In this document: in pieces, positions 1 through 14,593 of the stretch | Numbering within the stretch: the stretch's first letter is position 1 | Layout: every line of letters begins with the position of its first letter | Assembly: GCA_002205965.3 (NCBI GenBank) | Contig: NADL03000629.1 | Span: forward strand, 806,001-870,000 | Origin: Kappaphycus alvarezii | Taxonomy: Eukaryota; Rhodophyta; Florideophyceae; Gigartinales; Solieriaceae | Length of the DNA: 64,000 nt | Direction of reading: 5' to 3' | Program-made: the position numbers and the translations under genes | The notes under the pieces: generated by a model | The model's database searches: none | What the model was told of the DNA's origin: nothing | The model's input: the letters and a program-made list of their open reading frames with translations, nothing else

Positions 1-3000
1 ACTTTTTAACCAGGGCTACTCGTAGAGCCATAGATAAGAACTTCAAATTAGTTAATGTAGTTTTTTGTAAAAATTAGTTAGTTTAGAAATTATAATTTTA
101 AAGTGACACTACAGGTGCTGCCACGCTAGTTTTCTCAAGACCCTTAAATCTGGATCCACTTGGATTTATGATCTCCCAGCCATCTTCAATATCAACACCG
201 CCAAAATAGTAGATAAAGAGGAGTTTTTTTATGTGGTTCCTTCGTAGCATATGATAGACTAATCAGAGGACTTAAACGAAGCCATGAAGCATACCATCAT
301 TCATAAGAAACAGTTCTATCCAAGTTATAAGTGAGTTCATGGACTTTTAACCATTTTTTCACACTATTACTTCACCAGACTACATTATGCTTTAATGTAT
401 CGCCTTTTTAACGATCATTGTACTGTACATTTACATATAACGCCCGTGCGTCACTTAATGACTCGCAAATTTCAATCATGCAACATTAACTTATCATATT
501 ATTTATATCATGTAAAACTGTCGTGATATGTGACGTGGTTTTCATGTTTTCAGTATTTTCTGTCTATGTCGTATTTAACTTGACTCGGATTCCCTTTGTG
601 CACCCAGAAACTAGTATTCAGCGAAAGATCACCCGTAAAGCACACATTGAGATTCCTACGGTACTTCTTCGCAATATAAGTTTGTCCAATGACAGCGAAA
701 CATTTTAAAAAACGTGTAATAGCATGACAGTTCTCCATTTGGCAATAGGAGATTTACACAAAAATGGTATGTAGGACAAGCTGGAACGATTTCTTAGTCA
801 AGTGATTGGGCTGAAAAATATTGAAGATGGCAAGAGTCGGCTCCCGATATGAAATAATTCCTTCTTCTTCCAAGCTTTAATACGCGATCTGCTTACATAA
901 TAGTGCACATGAAATCTGAAGGGAATGTCACTTGTTCGTTTCTTCATGTGGCGCACGGCTTCACAATAACATCGCTATTTGAGGAGAACTGTAAGAGCAA
1001 GAGATCAAACGAGGCAAGTTATGTTGTCTATGCAACATAAAGAGCCATTTTGTCAGCAAAGTAACACATATTTCAATTGAAGTTCTCCTAGGACAACTGA
1101 AACTAGGGCGTAAGTTTTTGCATTCAGCTTTAGACTCGCTAGCCTCACTTTCTTCGACAAAATAGAGGGCAATCGGAAAAAGTGGCAGATACGGCGACAT
1201 GAAATAGCCTTCAGAAGGGGAGAGTGAGTATATAACTTATCGTAACTTTAGTTACACCATTCAGTATACGTGTGCAGCGTAAACAATATGTCGCGCCTCG
1301 CAACATTTAGAGGCTAGTTAATATATTCAAATCTAATTTTTAGTATTTTGTCAGTAAGTTACTTAATGTAATTTCATGCTTTGCTCATCCATATTTTCGG
1401 TAAATATATGTAAGCTTCCAGAATTAAGAACAGAAACCTAATCTTCAGAAGTTGAGCAGATTAAGATTATAGCCGTTTATTCATTATATCTATCCAATTA
1501 GTCAAATATTGTTAACTATTTGCTAAGTGAGCATATATGTCGTGGGTTTGTTGCGAGAAATGTAGAATAGGAGACTCACCAGTAACGGTATGCTATGCAT
1601 CTACCATTCAAAATCAAAATTGCATACGCGGCGTGGTATGATATTTGAAGAACGATACCAAAAGGTGATAAAAATACCATCAGGACTTATTTTAGTCCTA
1701 CTTTACTATCTTCTGAGATCCTCTAATTCAGAAGTGAATGCAATTTAAGTCTATTTCAGGTTATCCCTTGGATAAGATGCCAGAGACTGAAATCATGACC
1801 CATCAGGTGTGATTTAAGATTTATGGCTTGTATAAAGCTTCAAAATATATCATATTTTACTAGAGGGGTACACAGGGCATGCTTGAACTTAAATATTTAG
1901 AAATAGATTTAATGTGGAAATTTCGAACTTGTGTTTTTCTGTTTAAAAAAATTCATTTTTTTAGAACGAGCGGTAATTATGGAAAGAGCACTAAATCCAA
2001 TCTAGCTTCCTTTCATTCTCAAAACAGCTCTTGAATTAAAATATTATTTAAAATAATAAGTAGAAGTAAGTAAAATGAACAGATTAAATTAGAAATGTAA
2101 CAGTATAGGAACTTATTTACATGACCGTTTGAATTCACATTCTAGACTTGATAATAATGCCAAACTCATGGGAAAATGTTTCCAATTGAATAGAATCGGA
2201 AAATTTTGAATATTGCTTACATACAGATGTTCGAAAATATCAAGATTCAGAGAAGTTCATGTAAGTCCCAAATCAACAATATGTAATTTTTTAAACCTAT
2301 ATATATATTAAAAAAGAAAAACAGCATTTGAATAGTACACGTACATTAATTGAAAGATTTGAAATAGGTTCAGTAGATATTTCGACCAGCTGTAAGAGGA
2401 TCTGGTCCAGGGAATTGAAGAGAAAAAATGACAAAAGAATTGGAAAAGAACAAGAACGGAATGGATCCTGAAAAAGGCACTGATAGGAATAAGGGTACTA
2501 ATAAGTAGCAGATCAACGGAAATTGGATGAATTTTGTCGCAAATATATAACTATTTTTAAAGATATGTATGATTGCTGATATATGTCTTAATCCATGGGA
2601 ATTTGTAAGTTGTTGAAAATTATTTGGTGAAACTCGTAGTAGAAATATGGGAACTTTTAAAGCCCCCACTCCGTTTCATCCTGTTCAAGTCTGTGGAGAA
2701 CATAAGGAGATTATTTTATTCAATTTAGATTACTTGTAATGAATTCTCTTGTCTCCATGAGAAATTTGAAGTGACATTTAGGTTTTAAGTTATAACTATA
2801 AAAATCATACAACTTGCTAAGGACTATTTATCTTCCTAACAATTTTCTTCTCTTAAGAGACAGAAAACGAATTTGGAGCCAAAATCATGTTCATGCACAA
2901 GTTTTTTGAGTTTTGGGGACAAATTGAGTGCAGTAATGCATAAAGTTGGAGGTAAAAGTGAGAGGTTCGAAAAGTTTCAACGTTTATGCAACTTCTAATC

Positions 3001-6000
3001 TATGATTGAAGTTGATAAAACCTGGAAATAACATGGAGAGTCGTGAAAAGGTTGCCATTTATCTTTTTCTTTGCTTTCCTCAGAAGTTCACCACAGAAGC
3101 AACTTATTGCTTGTACTTTTTTGTAGTTTTGGATACGGAGTGATAAGTATTTGTCAAATCAATCCTATCAGAAACTTGAAGGAAGTTAAAAGAGAACAGC
3201 ATCAACTTTTTCCTTGAAAAAGGTGGAGAAAAAATAATTTTCGAATCCTTTTCAAGCAAAAATCGGAATTTCTAAATATTTTTTTGTTTTTCTTGTATAA
3301 TGTTATTTATTCAGGGGAATATCGCAGTAAAAATAATCTATATGCTCGTCGGATTGAAAGAAAGGCATTCCATCATGACTTAGCAATATGTGTAAAGGAC
3401 GATAGGAAATACATAAATATACAGCTGTTCCTGTTGAATTTTCCTCTCACTGAAATATAGATCCATTTTTATTTGCTTGAGTACAGATTAAAACGTTGCT
3501 TTTACTTGGATTTTTAAATACACATATTTTCTTGTTTTTTACGACTTCAGAGAAATATATTTTTATAAGTATTTCGAAAACGTACACATAGAGGAGAAGA
3601 AAATTTTACAAGTATTTTCATCGACAAGTCGGAAGATTCTGACTTGTCGAGTAATTTTCTCTTATTATGCTTATTTTGTAGCTTTTGCATATTGCTTACA
3701 GCAGTTCAATTTTAGGTTACTATTAGCGTTTTTTCTTAAACAGCATGTAAGTGGGTATTTTACCCTATCAAATTAGTTTTAGTGATATATTTAACTTGAT
3801 GGGCGTTTATTTCAGTGCATCACTCATTAAGTGACTAAATCACAATATATATACTTCTTGCAATTAAGTCAGATGAATTTCAAAGTTTTCATAGATTTGT
3901 AAAAAATAATTAAAACTGTGGAAATCATCTGACAAGAAATGAATCCTTCTTCATGGTATGAGGAGAATACCAGTACCATCGAAAAGGTTGGACCCTATTA
4001 ATTCAAAAACTTTAGTTCCAAATGAATCTATACACGCAATTAGTGGCAGCAAATACTGCAACCGAGCAAGTTCGAAAGAACAGTATTTCCTTAGTATGTT
4101 TAGACTGGATTAAACCGTATAAGATAGATCCAAGTACCCTTTCCTATATAGGAATTAACTTACCTCTGGAAGATGGCCACAGTACAGTGGATTTACTGTG
4201 GTCCTATCTATGATATCTCTCACAGTAGCTGTTCTTCATATTTATAAATGCATTGTGTCGGATTAACCAACCGGAGGAGTTACTAATCTTCACTTAGCAA
4301 ACGCAAGGTTCGAAATCAGAGACCCGGGAAATGATATACAAGTAGAGCATATGGCGAGAAAGGTGAGATCATCATCAACAACAATCACCAGCGATTTCAA
4401 CGTGAACAGCCACATCAGTCAACTACAACAAAATCGACAGGAGCACCAGCAAAGTCAGCACAAAAAAAGTCTGTGGCTTCAAACATCAGTGCGTTGATAA
4501 CCGCAAATACGATTCAGAAATGTCTATAAATTTCATGGAGTTCAACTTCTGGTACAACTCTCCATGTAACATCGCGCTACACTTCTCTCTTTTCGCTTAG
4601 AGATGGGAGGAATAATATAAATTTTTAATGCGATTAGATATGTGCAAATCGCGTTTTACCTCTGGTTAACCCTTTAAAATGCTTACTAGCCATTGCAGAA
4701 AATTTGTGTCTAATCTTATGCGACACTTAAAAGATTCATCTGAAATTCAACTTTAGCTAGACTAAAAATGTTTTGAATGGCTGAATTGTTTGGGAAACGA
4801 TGATTTGCTTTGACTAAAAATAATGTTTCCTGACGGCTCGGAAAGTTTTATCCCTTGTTTTTTCAGTTCTTGAAATAAATAAAATGAGATAAAAATTTAA
4901 AAAAATCATCTGCTATCGTTGATTGTGCAGCCATATAAATATAAAGAATTTAAATAATAGCTCCATGAACTTTGTTTATATTGCGATAAAATTTGTCGGC
5001 TGTAGGTCTCTCGTTGTGTTATAGATTATGTCATCTATTTTGTGCGTTTATACCTTAAGTCATTATCTTTTTTGTATTCAATCTTTTAACAGGTATCTTT
5101 AGTTTTAGCGAGAGGTCTGAAACTATCAGGTGCTATAAAGTTGCATGAGTGACGAGTATAAAAAATGATGGGATGCCTCATTCTTCAAAATCAAACTAAG
5201 TTCCCAAAATTTCACTTGCTTTACTTTTGACGAAAAATATCAAATTAAGCCCCTCCCTTTCCAGTTGAAAAAAGATTGCAACATTTTCACGGTATATTTA
5301 GTAGCATTCTAATTTTGAAATTTTGTCTGACTTTGTGTTCTGAAGATCTTTTGATCATTGAAATATAACTTTTTGAATGATATTGAACTACAGCCAAGAC
5401 ATCAAAGTATGTTGGCATGCCTATAGGCTCAATAATCCGGTATGTGAAACCAAAAATATCACAAAGGGGACTATATATTGCGCCTAGAAATAGGTACCTG
5501 AATAAGTTCAGGCTTCATAATTTGTCCACTGCTATAGCCGTATAATTCTTTTAGAAAGAGAGTTAATGGGAAGCTGTCTGCAGTACTATATATACCTTTG
5601 AACTTTGGATTGTATTTTAAGTAAATATTAAAGAACATCTTCTCTGTTAACATAGTGTAGTGAAGGAAATTTTTATCTCAAAAATATTATCAATTCCAGG
5701 AAACACTGAAAGCGGGTTTTTGTTTCGCCTTAAGGACCTACGGAAAAAATGAATCTTCTGGTCCATTACGAAGCTCTTCTTTAATTAATAATTCTAGCTT
5801 TGAAGAGCTCTAGGCCAAGACGATATATTGGGAGATAACATAAAATAGACTTTTCAGACTGCAAAGCAGATGAATAACAACTTCTCAATAAATCCTGACA
5901 GCTTAAATGCTGAAATTTATATACTATATAAATATTTGGAACTTTGTGGTATAGCGCTGACGGATTATGTAATATTTAATTATTGCGAAACTCCAGTATT

Positions 6001-9000
6001 CAGTGGGAATATTTTTATATTTTTGCATAAGCATTATTCTTAATGTTTTCTATTTCAGTTCATTACGTGAAGTTTGTGAATGGATAGTTACGTTTTACTC
6101 TGATACTCTCCAAAAATTGTGCGCGAAAATGTTATTATAGAATCGAGCTCTCTACATGTTCTCCAATTTATTTTTCGAATAGAAAACCATAATCAATTGT
6201 TTCTTACTCGGTTCTTATCAAACATGTTTTACGTATATGTACCAATATTTTACCTATATTTTACAGTTTACAATAAATTTTAAATCAAAAAGACCTGAAT
6301 CGTTTAAAGTATGGACTTTTTGGTTGGTCAGGGATAGATAATACAACTAAAATGTAGTGTTCTTACTCTTCTGTGCTCTCTTTGAAAATTGTAGATGGCA
6401 ACTATTTGTAGCCAATTATGCATTTTTACTTTCCACAATATTGAAACTACCATTTGGGTTATAAAAAATGTAATATATTTGCTTGTTTTGCAGGGATATT
6501 AACTTCGATTTAATATTCACTTACTAGAATATTAGGAATACATAAAGAAGGTGTAAAGTCATTCTAAAGAAGGATATTGTAAAAACAAGTGCTTAGAAAT
6601 CTTATATGTACGCAAGTAACCTTCCCTGCGAATAATTTGATGAAAGAAGAATCAAATTAGCCTCCTCTATAATAACCTGCGAGAATCTGGATAAGATAAT
6701 ATTAGGTCTCAAAAAAGTGCTCGTTGTTCTATGTCCATTCTTTCATTAGCGAAATTATATGAATCACATCTCGGATTAAGAACAGCTTAAACGTAAATGA
6801 TCGGTTAACTTGGCCTTATCAAGGGTAAAAGAACGTAAGGAAGATTTTTAATTAGTTTTATCAATACATATTAATTGATAATGATTTTTAAGAGTACTTT
6901 ATTTTAACCCGTAACCTTGAAAGAGGTTTTTTGATAAGCAGATTGCATATTATCTTTATTGAATATAAACGCGAATAAAATGTAAAATTAGAAGAGAAGT
7001 AGTGATTATTGATTAGTGGTAAAGTACGGTTCCCGTAAAACTTCTAATGAATGAAAATATTTTCTTATTAATGTGATCAATTGTGTTGTTGAGCCAGTAA
7101 ATGACTTGAGAACCGAGAAAAGGTAATTTTTCTAATAATGGTAAACTATATCCAGAAGAAATCGGCTTTTCGTACTAAGATAAATTATAATCAATATCAT
7201 ACATCTGCAAGCAGAAAATTCTCTTGTACAAACTCTGAAAATAAGCACAAGAAAGTTTAAAAATTAACCATTTTGTGATTTACTGGACCAGAACATCAAA
7301 TATATTTATTTCAAATGTTTTTTCATTGATGAAACCCAACTTTCTCAAAGCGCGCGATAAGTTTTCATTTGTTGCATGTCCAAAATGAAAACTGAGATTA
7401 ATACCTCAGATTCATGGTGCATATTTCCTATTGCATGTAGACCAACATTACTAAGTTTAGAATGTAAACATTTAGAGAACTAGAGATATAGTCTACTCAG
7501 ATGTGCTAGAACTCGTTCATCTCTGGCAAAGAGTATACTACAACTGCATCCATGATCACTTCCAGTTTTCCCCTCACCCAATGTGGGTAACAAATGGCTC
7601 TAGACCAATTAATATAGATATGTTGCTTTACCCAGACTCCACGTGAGCGTGAACTGGTAGTAATGAACATATTACTATCTCTGTTCGTCCCAAATCTGTG
7701 GCAAATTTACATCAACATCGATGTACCCTTTCATATCACTAGTCCTTGCTCTAAATGTAACATTTAACTCGCCTAGAAACTTCATCTTTCGTTCTATCTC
7801 TGTGAATGACTTGATTAACCGCTCCTTAAAGTCAAAAATACTTCCATATTTACCATCTAGAGCTCTCTTCTCCCATTCGCTATCAGATGAGAGCGAAAAG
7901 TTATCATCTCTCCTGACTGGCGCTTTCTTAATGGAAATTCGCGCCCTTGTAGGAAAATTTTGCCTTTAATAAGTATATTCTCTTCTTTTGCTCTTAATAT
8001 GTACCCTGAAAGAAATTCAACATTGTCCTCCCATCCATCGTAAGCAATATCACTATCTCTCAGAGATTCGTACTGCAGACCTACAGAGGCGAGGCTTGTC
8101 TGTCCATCGTTGCCCAGATAATCTTCACTTTTCTTTAAGCTCTTAAACGAAACTTTCCACGATGTTGTGATCCTTTATCAAGTTCCCACGAGACCTGCAT
8201 AAAACCTTTTGAAGTTGGTACAGTTGTGTATTTTTTTGGATGAAAGCGCTTTAATTTTGTAGGAGAGTATTTCAATAGTCTCAACAAGAAAAAAACCCGT
8301 GATTCTAACAATATTGGTCACCAGAGGACATGAAATATGGCAATAAGCTGAGAGAACATGGGATAGTTTGGGATTTGAATTGAAAAGCGGAAGAATCGGT
8401 TACTGTTCCTAAGGCATGAATGTTATGCACACCATAGAGATGGCGGTAAGACCGAAACATCTGCCAGACATGCTAAAGTTTTAATTTACATCAAAAAATA
8501 TTCTGCAAAATAAGCTTCGCAGGTATATAAATCAATTGAAATTTCATTGAGATTAATTCGTCTTCTCTTCATTGAGGTGGACATATGAGCATATTTTACA
8601 AAACTCACCATGACCTTCTATTTAATCCACCGGGTTTCAGTAGCTTCCTTAGTTTTCTACTAATAATTTGGTGTCTTCGCTGTCAGAACACATATCCTCG
8701 TACCAACCAGATCATATTGTCGGGAGCAAGAGTTAAAAGAAAGCAGCTTTCGAAGGAAACAGGAAAGTACCAAACAGGTCACCAATGAGGCAGAAAATGA
8801 ATTTAACTATACCGTTGCAGCTCCTCTACAATTCAACAACGAAGCGAAATTTATTACCTTTGGAGAAGAAATAACGAGAGGAGGCAAAGAAAAACAGGTG
8901 ATGTAAAGTTCACATTTGTTTTGAAGACAAAGAGATAGATGTAAAAGATGAAGAACTTAAAGTAAAGCAGTGGAACAACGAAAATGAAGAAAGGAAAACA

Positions 9001-11555
9001 GATTTCTGCTAATAAAATTCAAAATTAGAGCGAGAAACTAAATCGGTACCCGCATAATCTTCATTCTGATCTCAAAAGAATGAACAGGGAACGATAAGCA
9101 CCCAAGCAATTGCAATTGTAAAATTTAAAATGTTTTGGAGCATGTTCGATTTGGAGTGTGATGCTGATATGGCAGCATCCGACCATGCTAAATTTAAAAC
9201 TTGGGTAATACTTACAATACACACTGTATTCAAGCGCCTGATGGAAGGCCAGATATCGACGAGTTTTTTTTGATGCATTATCTCGTAAAATATTCTTTCA
9301 TTATATGAGAAGAAGCTTTGCGCAAATATCTATGTAACTGGAAGAAATAATTAAACATAACTGGCTAGCAGGATTTGCGGATATTAGCGAAATAATGATA
9401 ATAACTATTTCTGACACTGCCTGGTTACAGAAAGAAGCTCTAGAATTGAGGGCATTAGATAAAGAAGACCGGTGAATTCTTTCGAAGTGCACACCAGTGA
9501 ATAAATCCGTGAACAAATTAAAGAAATAAACACAACGTAAAAAATTTATTTTCGGAGATAACTCGTTCTGTCCTGTAAATTGTTGCGCCGTTCCAGGTAC
9601 AATGAAAAATATTCATTTCTTGGGGAATTAGAACTTTAGAACACAGAGCAACTGACGCCATTAGATTCATCACATTCACACTACTATAAAGTCAATAAAG
9701 AAAAAACTGGAGACAAAGGATGCACAAGGTTCGCAGCTCATTTCTTTTACATGTGGTAGTCAATAGAATATTAATCGCACAAATGAACCTCTTTGAGAAA
9801 TTTCTTCCGCGCTCAGAACAGACACCATAAGGCAAAACCCAAGTGAACGTAGGTATGGTGACCGCCGAACACAAACGTATAATCGGCTATCGTAATGAAT
9901 CACTGTCTCAACTCGCAAGGGAGAACACATCCGGCGGGAAGATCAGGGATAGTGGAGCATTAAGCAGAATCGAGCATCCGAATTAGTTAAGATCAAATGA
10001 TATGATAGAAATCATAAATTTTGTCTATCTTCGACAAAATGATCCATCAGATGACAAAAGGTAGGAATTTGCGGAGTTTGGAGATGTAGAGGGTTTCAAA
10101 TAATGACAAAAATACAAATTTGTAAGTAATCGAGATGAAATTTCGAAATGCACCACTTCGCGATTGTTCAGTATTCTGAAGGGTTTCTGCATGGGAGGCG
10201 TAAAGCTGCTGTGATTGTATAGTTCGTATATTTTCTGTATCCGTTCGCAAATTTTCATCCTGGTTCTGAATCTAAAGCTGAAATTCCTGTAGATTTCGTC
10301 AAGTTTAATAGATGTATCTCAACTCACACGAAGTTTACGATGTAGTTCAACTTCCATTGACAGCTGACAATTCTGTCAAGACGAGAAGAGCAGATCAAAG
10401 TAACAGATAATTTCTAACAAATATTGTTAACACTTTATTGTCTGTGAGTGTTTTAGTGGATCACTAGATTCAGTTAGTTCCCCAATGCAAAGTAATTGGT
10501 GCGCATAAATTTTTTTAATTTAAATTTCTGCGACGTGGAATCAATCTTATTGATGTGACTGGCCAGCTCCTCGCCGCGTTCAGTCGTTCCACTGAAAAAT
10601 ATAAAATATTATACTTTTTCTTCAAAACCAACAAATGTGGCTTCGCTGATACATTTATTGCCTTCAAAGTAATAATAAGATCGTCATTCTTATTTGAAGC
10701 CTCGCTAAAACATTCTCACAAACTTCCGATAACGCAAATATTTTTAATCAGATACAGTAGAGTGAATGAAGAGAGTTAAACTTACTTGATAAGAATCTTC
10801 AAATCCTGATGCCTTCTTCATTCAAATGGCAGAAGATTTTCCCAAGTCGCTGTCTCAGACTGAAAAATGCGGGAAATAACAGATTAATTGTGAATTTTCA
10901 GAAAGATTGAAGAGTAATTTGTTGTCCAAAACACGATAACAGCAACTGTTGCCCAATCAGATTAGCATAAGAGCTTTTATGCGGTGCTTTTTTATCTCAA
11001 TGAAGGTAGATGTTTTTCGGTACCCAAAACATCATTGCAGTTATGGCATCATACATTTTTTTAACCTCGTTAATTACTAGTTTCAAAATATTTCACGTTT
11101 TAACGTTCTAAGGAATTACAGAAACATAGTACACTGCTTTAAAGCCTCAAATTACATGAGCTGAAATCTTTGATTGCTATTTGAGAGTGAAAGCTGAGGA
11201 ATATTTCTATTTCCCACTCTTTGGTGGCGAAGAAATCTGTAAGAATAGCAGATAAGGGAAGAAATGCCACGTGGTTTTCGAGTATAGGCAGATTTATTGA
11301 GGATTAGACGGTGGATTTGATGATGAAAGCTAATGCTAGATGTCAATGGCAGTGGTTGAAAGATGGCCCCATACCTGGATGCCTTAAATGAACGACGATA
11401 TTTAAATCGCAGGCATCAGATTCACTGCAAAAATTTACTGCATAAATGTATAAATTAAAACTGATGCATACCCAGCAATGACCCCTACTATTGTAAACAT
11501 GTAAGAAATAGTAATAATAAAGACTCACTCAATCTAAAAGGAATATGGTGGCTTA
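1..11555. other. AT-rich region without a recognisable gene
   Basis: This 11.5-kb stretch is visibly AT-rich with frequent homopolymers and stops in all frames. The open frames are short (60-80 codons) and show no motif I recognise. I see no LTR pair, tRNA, rRNA or tandem array. The likeliest reading is old intergenic DNA with decayed insertions. The few longer open stretches, for example near 4022-4213 and 7721-7969, have no supporting feature and are not called as genes. Confidence 0.6.
8720..9272 (+). pseudogene. Possible decayed coding remnant in the AT-rich region
   Basis: Two + strand stretches read as ordinary protein rather than AT-biased noise: about 60 codons ending near 8906, with charged residues and a segment ITFGEEITRGG, and about 60 codons from about 9091 to 9270 containing KFKMFWSMFDLECDADMAA. 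They are separated by stops and frame changes. I cannot assign a family; a gag-like or other retroelement piece is possible. Support is only residue composition. Confidence 0.18.
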
Positions 11556-11565
11556 TCCATTATGG

Positions 11566-11640
11566 AAAATTGGTGGTAAATGGGTTAATTTACTGTGGTA
11601 GTTATGTGGGTGGGTATCCAGTAAATTTGTACCGGTCAAG
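11566..11640 (-). repeat. LINE-C type V 3' end relic
   Basis: A diverged copy of a sequence seen at 24118-24271, 25213-25300, 28742-29076, 50170-50328 and 58524-58645. The shared core is GGGTTAATTTACTGTGGTAG, followed by the GTGGGT..GGTATCCAGTAAATTTGTACC block. On the minus strand this is the 3' terminus of a LINE family, so this is an old severely 5'-truncated insertion. No target-site duplication could be recognised. Confidence 0.55.
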
Positions 11641-12179
11641 AGCTGTACGGCAGAAAATGTCAGGAGATTATTCAGAGATCAACTAAACAGGTGGACGGCG
11701 GATGGCAACTTGTTCTGTCTGCATCACTTAGAAAGTGGAAGCAAAGGGGGTTAAGAAGTCGCGAGGCATTTTCTAAGAGACGAAGTTATGTCAGGAAGCA
11801 GCGAAAGAAGCGCGTCGCCGGGAAATTACCTTGTCTTCGTCGCTCAAAGCTCCATATACATATCAATCCCAGTTGAGGAGAGATTAATATCGAGTTAGTA
11901 ACAGTGGTCGTCGTAATTATGATGTTTCTCAGGCTTTATGATCATCAAGGCAGCGTTTCTGTAGCTTTGCTCGGCGAGATGTGGTGACGAGCAGAAGAAT
12001 AGACACAGTAACGCCGGAAGTTATATCACCTTTGTAAGCACCGTATAAATCAAGCTGGTCTTGTACGCCTTTTATAATAAATGAAGTAAAGGTGATTACA
12101 TAAATATCATAACTTTATTTCTCTCTGGAATCTCTACGTTGCTAATATTTGAGTAAATATAACCCAAGCTACTCTTTAT

Positions 12180-12930
12180 CATATCACCCACTTCCACCAG
12201 TTACGGAAGTAACGATGATGATTTGAAAAAATGGGTGTCAGCAACATCAATATCAACAACAACACAAAAATGAACTCCATTATGTATTCATTCCTAATCA
12301 CAGGGTAGCCTCACTTCCAAAATTCCCACAACCCCTTATCATTCGTGATTCTGAAGGAGGCCATTCTCATGAACTGCCCCATCGAAACCACACATACTCT
12401 ACCATTAGTGTCATCCCATAGAGACATTCTCTACTAACGTTCTCATCTCACTGACACACCATCTACACCGATACATCCCCGAACTTGAAGCTCATATTTC
12501 TGACGACGTTTCTGTATAAAAGAGCACATGCTTACAAAATATTCCCCGCACCAACGACTAAAACCAATCTAAAAGCCATATAAATCGACGTTCACAGGTC
12601 AAGTTCCAAACCAAAGCCTGAAACTCTGAAATTACACACACAAACAGTAAAGAATTCCGAATCAATGCTCCATTCCCACCATCAAGCCATTTCAGCCAAC
12701 ACGACGTTTACGTACAGCAGGCATGACACTAATAGGACAGACATTCCCTTTGAGTTATCACTTTAATACCACAGACAGGCGGCCCCAACAAATAAACCGC
12801 CCCCCCGAAAGTGCTGCTCCATTCACAAAACTAATCTCACCTTGCCAAACCCCCCTAAAAAATATTAACATCCCATCGAAAAACTATCCCCACAAAAACT
12901 CCAATACAACAAACATGGAATCTTTAGAAA
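12180..12930. other. G-poor, A/C-rich tract
   Basis: The + strand here is strikingly poor in G and rich in A and C over about 700 bases, unlike both flanks. A 113-codon open frame (12723-13064, +) lies partly in it but has Pro/Asn/Thr-rich composition that follows from the base skew, with no domain. Nothing functional can be assigned. Confidence 0.35.
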
Positions 12931-13129
12931 CTCTTGATATAGGAATCAAGAGAGGGTGGGATTCCCAAAACCCAATATCTCAATACAGAGTTGTTGCGAA
13001 CAACAGACGTTCTAGCGTAGTAAAATTTTGGAGACGCGAGGAGATGGATAGCAACGGCCCTTAAGGAACAAAAATTGCGTTGAGAGGGGGTAAGTTCTAT
13101 TACCTATGCTCATTAATTAGCGTTAAAAT

Positions 13130-13400
13130 ACGCTCTGTGGCGAAATTTTGACTTTCAACTTCTCAACTATTGGGTCCGCGCTTTACGCTGTCTTCATACT
13201 TCCTTCAAATTACCTCGGATAGATGGTTTACTCAGATTAAATAGACTGTTCCGTTATCGATAAAGTCTTAAAACACAGGTAATTCCATTAAATTTATCCG
13301 AGAAAATATTGTTGGCTAGGAACGCAAGCAGTAGAAACTTTCTGGATAAATATCTTGACGTACTACGCAAACTCTCTTTCCATCTTAGAGGTTAGAACCA
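13130..13400 (+). repeat. Repeat X, diverged copy 1
   Basis: By eye this matches segments near 15480-15800, 16400-16620 and 61800-62110: a block with TGACTTTCAACTTCTC, then a thymine-rich block, then a frame reading FLDKYLDVLRKL, where the other copies read KYLGIIP or KYLGVIP. The identity is low and the copy is broken by stops. The source element is not recognised. Confidence 0.3.
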
Positions 13401-14327
13401 AACAATTCCTGCTAAGATATCTATACCTTTAACTAAACCCTTAAGAGTTCCCTCAAACGGCTTAAGACCATAGGTAAACTCTCCATATATTTAACGGTAT
13501 TCCAATTCTATAACAAAATCGTGGACGAGAAAATGCTGACGGAAATTGGAGATTTAATTATCTTCGTTGAATATGTTGTTATCGTGTTAAATGGTTACTT
13601 CAAGGCACAAAAAGGAGCAAGAAGCTAATTGCGCTTAAGAAGATACAAAAATGTACCGGAGATGGCCAAAAAGTACGTAAAGGACTTCTCTCGAGTACTT
13701 TTCCCGGGATTTTTTGCCTCGCCTGCATACGGACTCATTCAGGTCGATTTACTGTCTCTTTTTTCAATTTAGTTGCCTATTGTACAGCATCTTGCTTACA
13801 AAAAGGTCTTTTGCTTAGAATGTTGTCCAAACAAACTGCGCAGGTATTATTGAGTGTAATATTTCAATATTTTAGCTTGCGTAAAGGATAAACTCGAAGT
13901 AACCAGCGACCAAATCTCTTTAAATAGACGATAAGAAGCTCAAAGCAATGGACCACAGCGTAATGGAAGACGTTAGTGAAATGAAGCATGTTAGTAATAG
14001 TGCGGTAGTATCGGTACACTAATAGTAGGACAATACAAGACATAAGCTTCTATAGTACTACTATTCAAATTAAGTAGAGCCTGCAAATGTTTTCGGAATA
14101 TGTTACTTGGTCCATAACATCTTTACAACAGGTAATTACGGCAATTATTTTATCTTTCCGCGCAGGAGTTGTACATACCGGATATGCTTTTGCTTTTTAT
14201 GCGTTCTGTCAATATATGAGCAGAGAAAATATATCCTATTGCAGCCCTCACAGAAGATAGGCTCCTACCTGCGCTAATCTCCACTCCCGGAGGTTTGCAT
14301 CTGTAGGCATGTGCATCGCTAAATTGC

Positions 14328-14593
14328 ATGGGAAGTAATATGGCCTTGGTGAAAGTTGAGATCGACGAAAAGGATACCGAGGTTCGGATGCAAATTCACG
14401 CTGCAGTAGCCATCATGTACAATGGGACATGCTTGATGGCTGATCTAGGTGGTATTTTAGGCAGCGCAGTTCATCCCTCATTAAATTTTCAGCAATCACT
14501 TTTGAGTCGATTGTGATTATCTTTAAAAATTCAAAAAAACCTTCAGAAAGATCGAATATGTGTTCCGAGAGTAAAAACACAAACATTTCCCCC
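14328..14593 (+). repeat. LINE-C ORF2 C-terminus plus 3' UTR (5'-truncated)
   Basis: An open frame (14328-14516) contains AAVAIMYNGTCLMADL, matching the C-terminal tail AAAAVMSNAACLMAGL of the LINE-C copies at 47573-47750 and 60485-60629. It is followed by a 3' UTR with GAGTCGATTGTG and the terminus GAGTAAAAACACAAACATTT then CCCCC. This order (ORF2 tail, UTR, C-run) is that of a 5'-truncated LINE insertion. The start codon is not that of a real gene. Confidence 0.55.

Noticed and set aside
4022-4213. A 63-codon + ORF in the AT-rich region
   Set aside because: No motif, no neighbour context, and length expected by chance.
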